The translations under genes were made by a program, and so were the position numbers. A stretch of DNA of 64,000 nt from positions 1 to 64,000 of the forward strand of contig NZ_AUAC01000010.1 of NCBI RefSeq assembly GCF_000428525.1, read 5' to 3'. Below are positions 17,464 through 23,830 of the stretch, piece by piece. The stretch comes from Hellea balneolensis DSM 19091. GTDB taxonomy: Bacteria > Pseudomonadota > Alphaproteobacteria > Caulobacterales > Maricaulaceae. Below the pieces are notes generated by a model, which did no database searches, was not told the DNA's origin, and saw nothing but the letters and a program-made list of their open reading frames with translations. Each line of letters begins with the position of its first letter. The stretch's first letter is position 1.

Positions 17464-17540
17464 TGGCTCACGTGACAGGACTCGAACCTGTAACTACCGC
17501 ATTAACAGTGCAGCTCCCCTACCTGCAGGGACCCACGTCA
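17464..17540 (-). tRNA. tRNA-Asn(GTT), atypical acceptor, CCA encoded
   Basis: The anticodon arm CTGCA-CTGTTAA-TGCGG gives anticodon GTT. The D-stem TCCC/GGGA, the T-arm ACAGG-TTCGAGT-CCTGT, G73 and CCA are present. The acceptor stem TGACGTG/CACGTGA has one G-G mismatch at 2-71 and differs from the usual tRNA-Asn acceptor. It sits nine bases from tRNA-Pro and seven from the nearest Y-RNA-like unit. It may be a functional spare tRNA or a decoy. Confidence 0.8.
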
Positions 17541-17547
17541 ACGGTAT

Positions 17548-17675
17548 GGGCGACAAATTAATTGTGAAACATTCGTGCTCTACCAAACTGAGCTACAAGA
17601 AAAGTTTTTGCTTTCTTGGCGGGACTCGAACCCGCGACACCGACAGTTGCAATGTAGTTCCACAGTCATTCGCCC
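17548..17675 (-). ncRNA. Y RNA-like unit E: circularly permuted tRNA mimic on a Ro60-type stem
   Basis: Lower stem GGGCGA/TCGCCC contains the GNCGAANG-type Ro60 motif on its 5' side (GGCGAATG) and AATTTG before the 3' strand. The upper stem TGTGGAAC/GTTTCACA has eight pairs. Then come a T-arm (GCGGG TTCGAGT CCCGC), a perfect seven-bp acceptor-like stem CAAGAAA/TTTCTTG closed by a loop, TA, and a canonical D-arm (GCTC AGTTTGGTA GAGC). So the T-arm precedes the D-arm and the Y stem replaces the anticodon arm. By analogy with YrlA RNAs it should bind Rsr. Helices were found by eye, not by folding software. Confidence 0.8.
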
Positions 17676-17706
17676 GACATTCTTATTTTGGCCTCTTCGA
17701 CAAATT

Positions 17707-17843
17707 GACGACAAGTTAGGAGTGAAACGGTGCATCATGCTCTACCAACTGAGCTACTAGATCGTTCCGGCAAACCGATTACAAAATAGGCGGGGTTCGA
17801 ACCCGCGACCTTGATATTCAATGTAGTTCCACAGGCATTCGTC
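17707..17843 (-). ncRNA. Y RNA-like unit D: circularly permuted tRNA mimic
   Basis: Lower stem GACGA/TCGTC with CGAATG on the 5' side and CTAACTTG before the 3' strand. The upper stem GTGGAAC/GTTTCAC has seven pairs. The shared ACTACATTG follows, then a T-arm (GCGGG TTCGAAC CCCGC), a weaker acceptor-like stem (CTA...TAG with internal mismatches) enclosing a CGG-TTTG-CCG hairpin, and a canonical D-arm TAGCTCAGTTGGTAGAGC. The order is the same as in unit E. T-loop and D-loop identity residues should make it a substrate for tRNA-modifying enzymes, by analogy with YrlA. Confidence 0.78.
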
Positions 17844-17855
17844 GATATGTCTAAA

Positions 17856-17987
17856 TGACGACAAGTTTTGCTAGAGACATGTCTTCCGCCACATCATTTC
17901 TGATGGAAGGACTTGAACCTTCACTTCCTTTCTCAAGGAACCGCTCTCGCGGCGCGTCTACCAATGTAGTCTCTAAGGCATTCGTCA
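17856..17987 (-). ncRNA. Y RNA-like unit C: elaborated T-arm mimic with GNRA hairpins
   Basis: Lower stem TGACGA/TCGTCA, then ATGCC on the 5' side and AAAACTTG before the 3' strand; upper stem TTAGAGAC/GTCTCTAG. The interior holds CCGC-GAGA-GCGG (GNRA loop), a TTCCTT/AAGGAA hairpin, a T-arm (GAAGG TTCAAGT CCTTC), then CATCA-GAAA-TGATG, which sits where units D and E have the looped acceptor stem. The string ATTGGTAGACGCG after ACTAC recalls a tRNA-Leu D-loop. It lies in the same tandem array as the other units, 12 bases from unit D. Confidence 0.72.
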
Positions 17988-18003
17988 AAATCTATATCCA
18001 AGC

Positions 18004-18108
18004 CATGGCAACAAGTTTTGTGAAGAGCCGCAGGAATTAAACCTGCCTTTACGACGTGCCGAAGCGACGTCGCTTTCAACCGATGTAATCTTCACAGCAT
18101 TTGCCATG
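18004..18108 (-). ncRNA. Y RNA-like unit B: compact form with T-arm
   Basis: Lower stem CATGGCAA/TTGCCATG, ATGC on the 5' side and AAACTTG near the 3' strand; upper stem TGTGAAGA/TCTTCACA, eight perfect pairs. The interior has a GCGACG/CGTCGT hairpin and a T-arm GCAGG TTTAATT CCTGC whose loop keeps the T-loop pattern with one change. There is no clear D-arm. The CGAA core is CAAA here. It is a shorter and more diverged member of the array. Confidence 0.72.
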
Positions 18109-18122
18109 TGAATGAAGAAAGA

Positions 18123-18203
18123 AAGTGGACGCGACAAAAATTCGAGCGAGACTATACATACCTAAAATGTAGTCCTTATAGCACTCGGCATTCGCGGCCA
18201 CTT
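18123..18203 (-). ncRNA. Y RNA-like unit A: minimal hairpin without tRNA module
   Basis: Outer stem AAGTGGCCGCGA pairs with TCGCGTCCACTT with one mismatch. The 5' strand is followed by ATGCC and the 3' strand is preceded by AATTTTTG, matching the shared Ro60-type pattern. The interior has GACTACAT against ATGTATAGTC but no T- or D-arm. It begins 21 bases after the rsr stop and is the first RNA unit of the array. Confidence 0.65.
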
Positions 18204-18224
18204 CATCTCTTCCAGACTTGAGCC

Positions 18225-19811
18225 TTAGTTTATACTCCTTATGTTTGTTTTTTCGATTTCAGCCACAAAGTGGTCGGAACCAGAATTTCCTTTTGTAAAC
18301 TGTCCGATGACATCAAAAACGCGGTCGGAAAATCCACCAATATTCAAGATATCTGCACGGCTAACAGCCTGAGTTGTTGTGTTCGGCACGATGTCGATAC
18401 AGATCATCTGCGCCTTTGGGTTACGGGCCTTAAGCCGCTCCCATTCACGCATCAAAGCTGTTGACCGTCCACCTTGTGCGCTGGCCCAGCTTTCATTGTC
18501 TGATACGATGATCAGCAAATCGACGTTGCCCCGACGCCGGTTCAAGTGAACCAAAGGCGCAGCGCAATTTGTACCGCCGCCGCCAATAGTTGAAAGCTTT
18601 GCGGCATTGGTCAAAACATCATCTTTTGCATTCAGCTTCACATCTGCCACGCAGACCTCGAAAGGCAGCACTTTGGCTGTTTCGCTATTGCGCAAGACAA
18701 CAGACGCCATGAGGCCAGCAACATCAATGCAGCGGACTGCTGATGTTGCGCCTTTGCGGTAACCAGAAACTGACCAGCTCATAGAGCCAGATACATCCGG
18801 GCAAACAACGACATTGCCGCCAAAGCTCGGAACATTTTCCAGTGAAATCTCAAGCGCTTCTTTCAAAGCCTCTACGATTTCGCTCGGCAAATCAGACTTC
18901 TGAGACGCCATATAGGCAGCCATGATCTGATATGGGAACACTTTGGCCCGGCGGATAGCGTCAACATCGCTCAAACGTTTCGCAATCGCCTTAACGGCTT
19001 TGCGGCGTTTGAATACGCCGTGACGAGCAAATGTGTTCAAGTTCATGCGAACCATATGCCATCCACCTCGCTCAGAAATCTGTGTCCAGTGATCTGCATT
19101 AAGCTTTAATGCCGTCAGCATCTGAAACGGAACGTCCGGAACAACCTTACCGCCGCGCTCTTTAAAGACTTCAAAGTCCTTGATAGATTGCGGCAGTTTC
19201 GAAAATTCGTGCTCGCGTCCAATTAAGTATGCAAACAAAGCTTCACGGTCAGCCGTCAAAGGCTTTGGATGAACCATCTTAATGACGTCGGCCAATGACG
19301 GGTCATTACCGACACAAGCTTTAATCAAATCACGGTCACTCGCCTTTAAAAGCCAGTTTTGAACCAAACGCTTAGGCGCTGTTCCAAGAGACTTACGTCC
19401 AACAACGCCAGAGCGCATGATTTGGACAAAGTTTCGGAGCATCTTACCGTTATCAATGACTTGATGAAAAACAGGCGCAACGAGATCGGAGCGCATTTCG
19501 CCCATACCGTTAGGCACTGTCAAACATGCGAGCAACAAGGCTGGCATATCTTTCATAAAGCCGCTCTTACGCGCATAGATAGCTGTTTTCGCAATGAACT
19601 CAGGCTCTAAGGTCTTAGTCAATTCCAAGACTTCAGAAAGCTGATCTTGCGCAGACGCATAGAATGTTCCGTTCAGGCAGCCAGTCACCGCAAGCTGCGC
19701 CAGTTTCTGGCGCGGGCTTAGGTCAAAAGCTTTTCCGCCCGCAGCGTTTAAGACTGTCGCGGCTGGGAGTAACTTTCCTCGCACTGAAGCAAACATTGAT
19801 TTGTTCGCCAT
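18225..19811 (-). CDS. rsr: Ro60-family TROVE domain protein Rsr
   Basis: Bacterial Rsr is a ring-shaped RNA-binding protein that binds Y RNAs and helps exonucleases degrade or mature RNA. The TROVE HEAT-like repeats span about 15-325, including GRKSLGTAPKRLVQNWL (about 138-154), a conserved RNA-contacting segment. A von Willebrand A domain follows, with the MIDAS motif DVSGSMS (about 339-345). I start at ATG 19811 because GGAG lies eight bases upstream. It is the first gene of the run leading into the five Y-RNA-like units, two tRNAs, rtcB and rtcA. Rsr with Y RNA and RtcBA in one locus is known in Salmonella; the size of the RNA array here is the unusual part. Confidence 0.95.
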   Translation of the reverse strand: MANKSMFASVRGKLLPAATVLNAAGGKAFDLSPRQKLAQLAVTGCLNGTFYASAQDQLSEVLELTKTLEPEFIAKTAIYARKSGFMKDMPALLLACLTVPNGMGEMRSDLVAPVFHQVIDNGKMLRNFVQIMRSGVVGRKSLGTAPKRLVQNWLLKASDRDLIKACVGNDPSLADVIKMVHPKPLTADREALFAYLIGREHEFSKLPQSIKDFEVFKERGGKVVPDVPFQMLTALKLNADHWTQISERGGWHMVRMNLNTFARHGVFKRRKAVKAIAKRLSDVDAIRRAKVFPYQIMAAYMASQKSDLPSEIVEALKEALEISLENVPSFGGNVVVCPDVSGSMSWSVSGYRKGATSAVRCIDVAGLMASVVLRNSETAKVLPFEVCVADVKLNAKDDVLTNAAKLSTIGGGGTNCAAPLVHLNRRRGNVDLLIIVSDNESWASAQGGRSTALMREWERLKARNPKAQMICIDIVPNTTTQAVSRADILNIGGFSDRVFDVIGQFTKGNSGSDHFVAEIEKTNIRSIN

Positions 19812-20099
19812 TTTAATCTCCATTCTTCACTCCGGCGGCTCTGCCCATATTGACAAAGCCGCCGACTATTTTGCTGTTGTACGCAGGACCCCTATTGGCC
19901 TGCCTATCTTTTCCGTCTTTCAACAGTGATGAAGATGCGATTGGTCGGACGAAGTGAGAAATGCTTTTTTGAGGAAAATCATTACCTCATTGTTTTTATT
20001 TGATATTTTATGGTTTTCTTGAAGATATCCTGCTAGGTTTTCTCATGAAAACTTGTTTTTCATATATATTTTTAGAGTTGTTTATATTACTGTATATAC
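19812..20099. promoter_or_regulatory. rsr/rtcR divergent control region
   Basis: This 288-base A+T-rich gap must hold both promoters. I looked for the sigma-54 pattern (GG, ten bases, GC) on both strands and found no convincing match; GGAAAAGATAGGC on the rsr strand is one base off the spacing. TGTATATACA (20091-20100) is a palindrome overlapping the rtcR start codon, and rtcR has no Shine-Dalgarno, so its mRNA may be leaderless and autoregulated. Confidence 0.45.
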
Positions 20100-21686
20100 A
20101 TGAAGAAGAATGTCGCGATAGGATTTTTAGGAATCAACCTCGATAACGGCAAGGGCGTTGCGCGCTGGGAACGGTGGCGGCCTTCTGTTGACCTCTGCCG
20201 TCAGGATGACTTTCTTATCCACCGCTTTGAGCTCTTATCTGACCCCAAACACATGGCCATAGCGCAGCAAATTAAAGACGATATTGCACTAGTCTCTCCC
20301 GATACAGAAGTCGTCATCAACGAAATGGAGCTACATAATCCGTGGGACCTCGAGGAAGTTTATGAAGCTTTGTTCGATTTTGCTTCGCTTTATCGCTTTA
20401 ATACGGATGATGAAGACTACCTCCTCCACATCACAACTGGCACACATGTCGCCCAGATTTGTCTCTTTCTTCTGAATGAAGCGCGTTATCTGCCGGGAAA
20501 GATTTTACAGCTCTCGCCGCCACGTAAACGCGATAAGGGAGGACCAGGCAAAGTCTCTGTCATCGACCTCGACTTATCGAAATATGACCGTCTTTCCGAG
20601 CGGTTTGAGACGGAACGTGAAAGCGATACCTCGTTCCTCAAGTCTGGCATACCAACGCGCAATGCGGCCTTTAATGCTATGATTGATGAAATCGAGCAAG
20701 TCGCCATTCGGACCACGAATCCTGTTTTAATCTCCGGCCCCACGGGTGCAGGTAAGTCACTCCTGGCGCGGCGCATATTTGAGCTAAAAAAGCGTCGCCA
20801 TCAGATTGAAGGTGATTTCGTCAGCGTGAATTGCGCAACGCTGCGAGGGGATACCGCGATGTCATCGCTCTTTGGCCATAAGCGCGGAGCCTATGCTGGA
20901 GCGATTAAGGACCGTGCGGGCTTGTTACGAACAGCCCATAAGGGACTTATATTCATGGATGAAATTGAAGCGTTGGGTCTTGATGAACAGGCGATGATAT
21001 TGAGCGCTCTCGAAGAACAGAAATTTTATCCCGTCGGCGGCGACCAAGAAGTCAGAAGTGAGTTCCAACTGATCGCTGGCACGACAGCTGACTTGACCGA
21101 ATTAGTCGCGCGCGGAATATTTCGTGAAGACCTGCTCGCCCGCATTGATATGTGGAGTTACACCCTGCCAGGTCTGAAAGACCGACGTGAGGATATCGAA
21201 CCAAATCTCGAATTTGAGCTTTCGAAATTTAGCTCCAGTAACAACCGGAAAATGACTCTGAATAAAGAAGCTCGGCAAGCCTATCTTAAATATGCGCTGT
21301 CTGCGGATGCAAAGTGGGCGGCAAATTTCAGAGACCTTGCCGCATCAGTCACACGGCTATGCACTTTCGCTGATGGCTCCCGGATTCAATTAGAAAGCGT
21401 CGAGCGCGAAATCGAGCGGCTAAAAAAAGGCTGGAGACTTAAATCTAGCGACCCCGCAGAAGAAACACTTCTTACAGTTATGACACAAGAAGAATTGAGC
21501 GAGGTAGACCCGTTTGATCGTCCATCGTTGGCCAATTCTATAAATGTGTGCCGCCAATCGGATAATCTGAGTGATGCAGGACGTAAGCTCTTCGCTGTTT
21601 CACGCGAAAAACGCAAAACACAAAATGACTCAGACAGGCTGAAAAAATATCTGGCGAAATATAATTTGAGTTGGGCAGATATCTAA
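20100..21686 (+). CDS. rtcR: RtcR, CARF-AAA+ activator of RNA repair
   Basis: RtcR senses RNA damage through an N-terminal CARF-type domain and activates rtcBA transcription through an AAA+ domain. Here residues 1 to about 180 match the RtcR sensor (VAIGFLGINLDNGKG, LLHITTGTHVAQI). The AAA+ domain has Walker A GPTGAGKS (213-220) and Walker B FMDEIE (285-290). The loop that contacts sigma-54, normally GAFTGA, reads GAYAGA (263-268), so the key Thr is Ala. A short helical C-terminal region follows. The gene is divergent from rsr. Its 3' end overlaps higA by four bases, convergently. Confidence 0.93.
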   Translation: MKKNVAIGFLGINLDNGKGVARWERWRPSVDLCRQDDFLIHRFELLSDPKHMAIAQQIKDDIALVSPDTEVVINEMELHNPWDLEEVYEALFDFASLYRFNTDDEDYLLHITTGTHVAQICLFLLNEARYLPGKILQLSPPRKRDKGGPGKVSVIDLDLSKYDRLSERFETERESDTSFLKSGIPTRNAAFNAMIDEIEQVAIRTTNPVLISGPTGAGKSLLARRIFELKKRRHQIEGDFVSVNCATLRGDTAMSSLFGHKRGAYAGAIKDRAGLLRTAHKGLIFMDEIEALGLDEQAMILSALEEQKFYPVGGDQEVRSEFQLIAGTTADLTELVARGIFREDLLARIDMWSYTLPGLKDRREDIEPNLEFELSKFSSSNNRKMTLNKEARQAYLKYALSADAKWAANFRDLAASVTRLCTFADGSRIQLESVEREIERLKKGWRLKSSDPAEETLLTVMTQEELSEVDPFDRPSLANSINVCRQSDNLSDAGRKLFAVSREKRKTQNDSDRLKKYLAKYNLSWADI

Positions 21687-21973
21687 GCCGCAACTAGCGG
21701 CTCAATCCCTGACACATCAGTGGTCGCCTTAACCGCGACCAAGTCATGATTGACTTGCATGTTCATCCAGTAGGCTGGCGTTGTTCCAAAAGCCTTAGAC
21801 AAACGCAACGCCGTATCAGGTGTCATGCGTGTTTCACACTTTACTAAGCGCTCAATACGAGTACGCGGAACACCTAAGCGTTTAGCCAGCGCGATGGCAC
21901 TCATCTCAAGCGGGGTGAGATAGAGTTCTTTTAGCACTTCGCCGGGGTGCATCGGGTTTTGTAACAAGCTCAT
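21683..21973 (-). CDS. higA: HigA-type antitoxin
   Basis: The sequence MHPGEVLKELYLTPLEMSAI followed by LAKRLGVPRTRIERLV and TPDTALRLSKAFGTTPAYWM is the XRE helix-turn-helix of HigA antitoxins. It neutralises HigB and represses the operon. I start at ATG 21973 because AGGAG lies six bases upstream. It follows higB by eleven bases, the toxin-first order usual for hig. It converges on rtcR. A decayed copy lies at about 35.8 kb. Confidence 0.92.
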   Translation of the reverse strand: MSLLQNPMHPGEVLKELYLTPLEMSAIALAKRLGVPRTRIERLVKCETRMTPDTALRLSKAFGTTPAYWMNMQVNHDLVAVKATTDVSGIEPLVAA

Positions 21974-21984
21974 ATCCATCTCCT

Positions 21985-22266
21985 CTAATGATAGTCGACA
22001 ATCTCGACATCAGCGGGACCATTTGGCGTCCAGCGAAAACATATCCGCCACTGCCGATTAATTCTTACAGAATGTTGCCCGGCTCTATCACCCTTAAGGG
22101 CTTCCAAATGGTTGCCCGGCGGAAAGCGCAAGTCCTCCAATTCAACAGCCGCATCTAGCGCTGTAAGCATGGCTCGCGTACGTTTCACCAAGTCAGACGG
22201 GAAACCTTTCCCGAATGAACCCGCCATGGCGCGTTCCGCTAACTTGCCTTTTACACTCTGTATCAC
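21985..22266 (-). CDS. higB: HigB/RelE-type toxin
   Basis: This is a ribosome-dependent mRNA interferase of the RelE superfamily. The 93-residue protein shows [20 protein letters not shown] and [19 protein letters not shown], the HigB C-terminal signature with basic and aromatic residues used in catalysis. It starts with GTG at 22266; the palindromic operator lies five bases upstream. It is the first gene of higBA. It probably stabilises the mobile region. Confidence 0.92.
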   Translation of the reverse strand: MIQSVKGKLAERAMAGSFGKGFPSDLVKRTRAMLTALDAAVELEDLRFPPGNHLEALKGDRAGQHSVRINRQWRICFRWTPNGPADVEIVDYH

Positions 22267-22270
22267 TTCA

Positions 22271-22297
22271 ATTATGTATCACATAATGATACATAAT
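22271..22297. promoter_or_regulatory. higBA operator palindrome
   Basis: ATTATGTATCA and TGATACATAAT form perfect 11-bp arms around a five-base centre, five bases before the higB start codon. This is the expected site for HigA autorepression. Confidence 0.75.
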
Positions 22298-22333
22298 GCA
22301 ATCTTCAATATTGCAGAATTAACTAGTTCAAAA

Positions 22334-22367
22334 ATGGGACACAAAACAGCCTATTGGGTGGGCTACT
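22334..22367 (+). repeat. Second copy of the 12-nt-phased integrase repeat
   Basis: ATGGGACACA at 22334 and GTGGGCTACT at 22358 match repeats one and three of the 6880 block with the same 24-base spacing; the middle copy is degenerate. It lies in the 350-base gap between higB and integrase 2 and is a candidate right end of the element. GGGGGCACCAC at 22433 recalls the string at 6784. Confidence 0.5.
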
Positions 22368-22555
22368 TTTTGGATTCTTGACCGCCCTAACCAATTGTTT
22401 TAGATAGAAATTACCAAAATGTTCTACTCCGTATGGGGGCACCACTTAAACATCCCAAGCCATCCTGTAAAGACCTAAAAATCATTGAAAAACAATGACT
22501 TTTGTGTATATTACCTCCTAACAGGTCACATGTTGTATTTCCAAATCCTAAGGAA

Positions 22556-22608
22556 TTGGGGGTCTTTTAGGGGGTTCAATTTTTAGACCCCCGCTAATTT
22601 GGGGGTCT
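22556..22608 (+). repeat. G-rich 12-nt-phased repeats before integrase 2
   Basis: TTGGGGGTCT (22556) and TAGGGGGTTC (22568) are 12 bases apart. An inverted AGACCCCC lies at 22585 and a third direct TTGGGGGTCT at 22599. These immediately precede the integrase start and look like its recombination or arm sites. Confidence 0.55.
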
Positions 22609-22619
22609 TTTTTAGGCTT

Positions 22620-23774
22620 ATGCCGTTAACAGATGCAAAAATCCGAGCTCTGAAGCCCAAAGCTAAGCCTTACAAAGTCTCTGACTATGATAGCTTGTTT
22701 ATTCTGGTGACTGCCAAGGGCTCAAAGCTCTGGAAATTTAAGTATAGGTTCAACAAAAAAGAAAACCGCCTATCCTTTGGTAAATTCCCTTATGTGACCC
22801 TCAAACAAGCTCGACAATTGCGAGATGATGCCCGCTCCCTATTAGAACAAGGCATTGACCCGTCTCAGGAACGTAAAAAAGACCAAAATGAAGCCAAGGC
22901 ACAATCAGAGCACAGCTTTGCCAATATCGCCGCGAAATATCGTGATAAGCTGGTTAAAGAGGGAAAGTCTGCTGAAACTCTGAAAAAGAAGGATTGGTTT
23001 ATCAAAATGGCCAATGCAGACTTTGGCAATCAACCCATTCATGAAATCAGCGCTCAAACCATCTTAACAACGCTTAGAAAGCGAGAAGAAAAGGGTCACT
23101 ATGAGACTGTAGGACGGCTGAGATCAACAATCGGGGCTATTTTCCGTTACGCCATCGCGTCGGGTATTGCTGAAAATGATCCAACTTATGCTTTGAAAGA
23201 CGCCACAATAAAACCAACCGTGAAACATCGCGCGGCAATAACGGATAAACCAACGCTCAAACGTTACCTTAAAGCGCTGGAGGTTTATCACGGCAAACCC
23301 GAAACATGCATAGCCTTAAAACTTCTCATGCTTTTTGCCTCAAGACCCGGCGAGATACGAAAAGCTAAATGGCATGAATTCGATATTGAAAATAAAGTAT
23401 GGAGCCTAGATGCCGAACGTATGAAAATGCGACGCCCACATCATGTGCCATTATGCCAAGAGGCTCTCAACCTTCTGTTAGAACTCAAAGAAATAACGGG
23501 ATGGAGTGAGTGGCTATTTCCATCGCAAAGCAATTCTAAAAAGCCAATTAGCGATAGCACCCTAAACCAAGCCCTGCGGCGCATTGGATTTGGGCCTGAA
23601 ATCGTGGTTGCACATGGCTTTCGCGCGACATTCTCTACATTTGCGAATGAAAGCGGGCTTTGGAACCCTGATGCTATTGAAGCATATTGCGCCCGACAAG
23701 ATCGGAATGTTGTACGAGGGATATATAATCGAAGCCTATATTGGGAAGAACGCGTGAAAATTGCAGATTGGTAG
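22620..23774 (+). CDS. P4-type tyrosine integrase (DUF4102 family)
   Basis: The N-terminal DUF4102 domain (MPLTDAKIRALKPKAKPYKV, LSFGKFPYVTLKQARQLRDD) is followed by a SAM-like domain and a catalytic domain. Visible catalytic residues are Arg in ASRPGEIRKAKW, HGFR in VVAHGFRATFST and the Tyr in VVRGIYNRSLYW. The usual LAH is replaced by YCAR, so one active-site His appears to be Arg, and the C-terminus stops at VKIADW, a little short. I start at ATG 22620; an upstream frame would run through the G-rich repeats. It may be a resident island integrase of reduced activity. Confidence 0.9.
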   Translation: MPLTDAKIRALKPKAKPYKVSDYDSLFILVTAKGSKLWKFKYRFNKKENRLSFGKFPYVTLKQARQLRDDARSLLEQGIDPSQERKKDQNEAKAQSEHSFANIAAKYRDKLVKEGKSAETLKKKDWFIKMANADFGNQPIHEISAQTILTTLRKREEKGHYETVGRLRSTIGAIFRYAIASGIAENDPTYALKDATIKPTVKHRAAITDKPTLKRYLKALEVYHGKPETCIALKLLMLFASRPGEIRKAKWHEFDIENKVWSLDAERMKMRRPHHVPLCQEALNLLLELKEITGWSEWLFPSQSNSKKPISDSTLNQALRRIGFGPEIVVAHGFRATFSTFANESGLWNPDAIEAYCARQDRNVVRGIYNRSLYWEERVKIADW

Positions 23775-23830
23775 TCTGAATTTTTGAAATAAAGTAGCCT
23801 TCAAAGATAAATGTTCAATTTTCACGCTAT

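Larger units (their letters stand above)
6690..22450. mobile_element. Candidate integrative mobilizable element (about 15.7 kb)
   Basis: Integrase 1 and its phased repeats form the left edge. A matching repeat block (22334-22367) and a second related string (CCGTRT then GGGGCACCA, about 6778 left and 22428 right) lie at the right edge. Inside are a relaxase, accessory mobilisation proteins, hairpins suited to an oriT, a helicase, an HNH nuclease relic, the RNA-repair operon and a toxin-antitoxin pair. No type IV secretion genes are present, so transfer would need a helper. The boundaries are inferred from imperfect repeats; the RNA-repair operon might instead be resident DNA. Confidence 0.4.

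Noticed and set aside
17548-18203. Degenerate tRNA pseudogene cluster
   Set aside because: The intact T- and D-arms appear in permuted order, and flanking helices with a shared Ro60-type motif pair perfectly. Simple tRNA decay would not produce that.
19812-20099. Sigma-54 promoter upstream of rsr
   Set aside because: No GG-N10-GC match in a TGGCAC-N5-TTGC context on either strand; the closest candidate is one base off in spacing.
20091-20102. LexA-like box at the rtcR start
   Set aside because: TGTATATACA is only a ten-base palindrome and does not fit the alphaproteobacterial direct-repeat SOS box.
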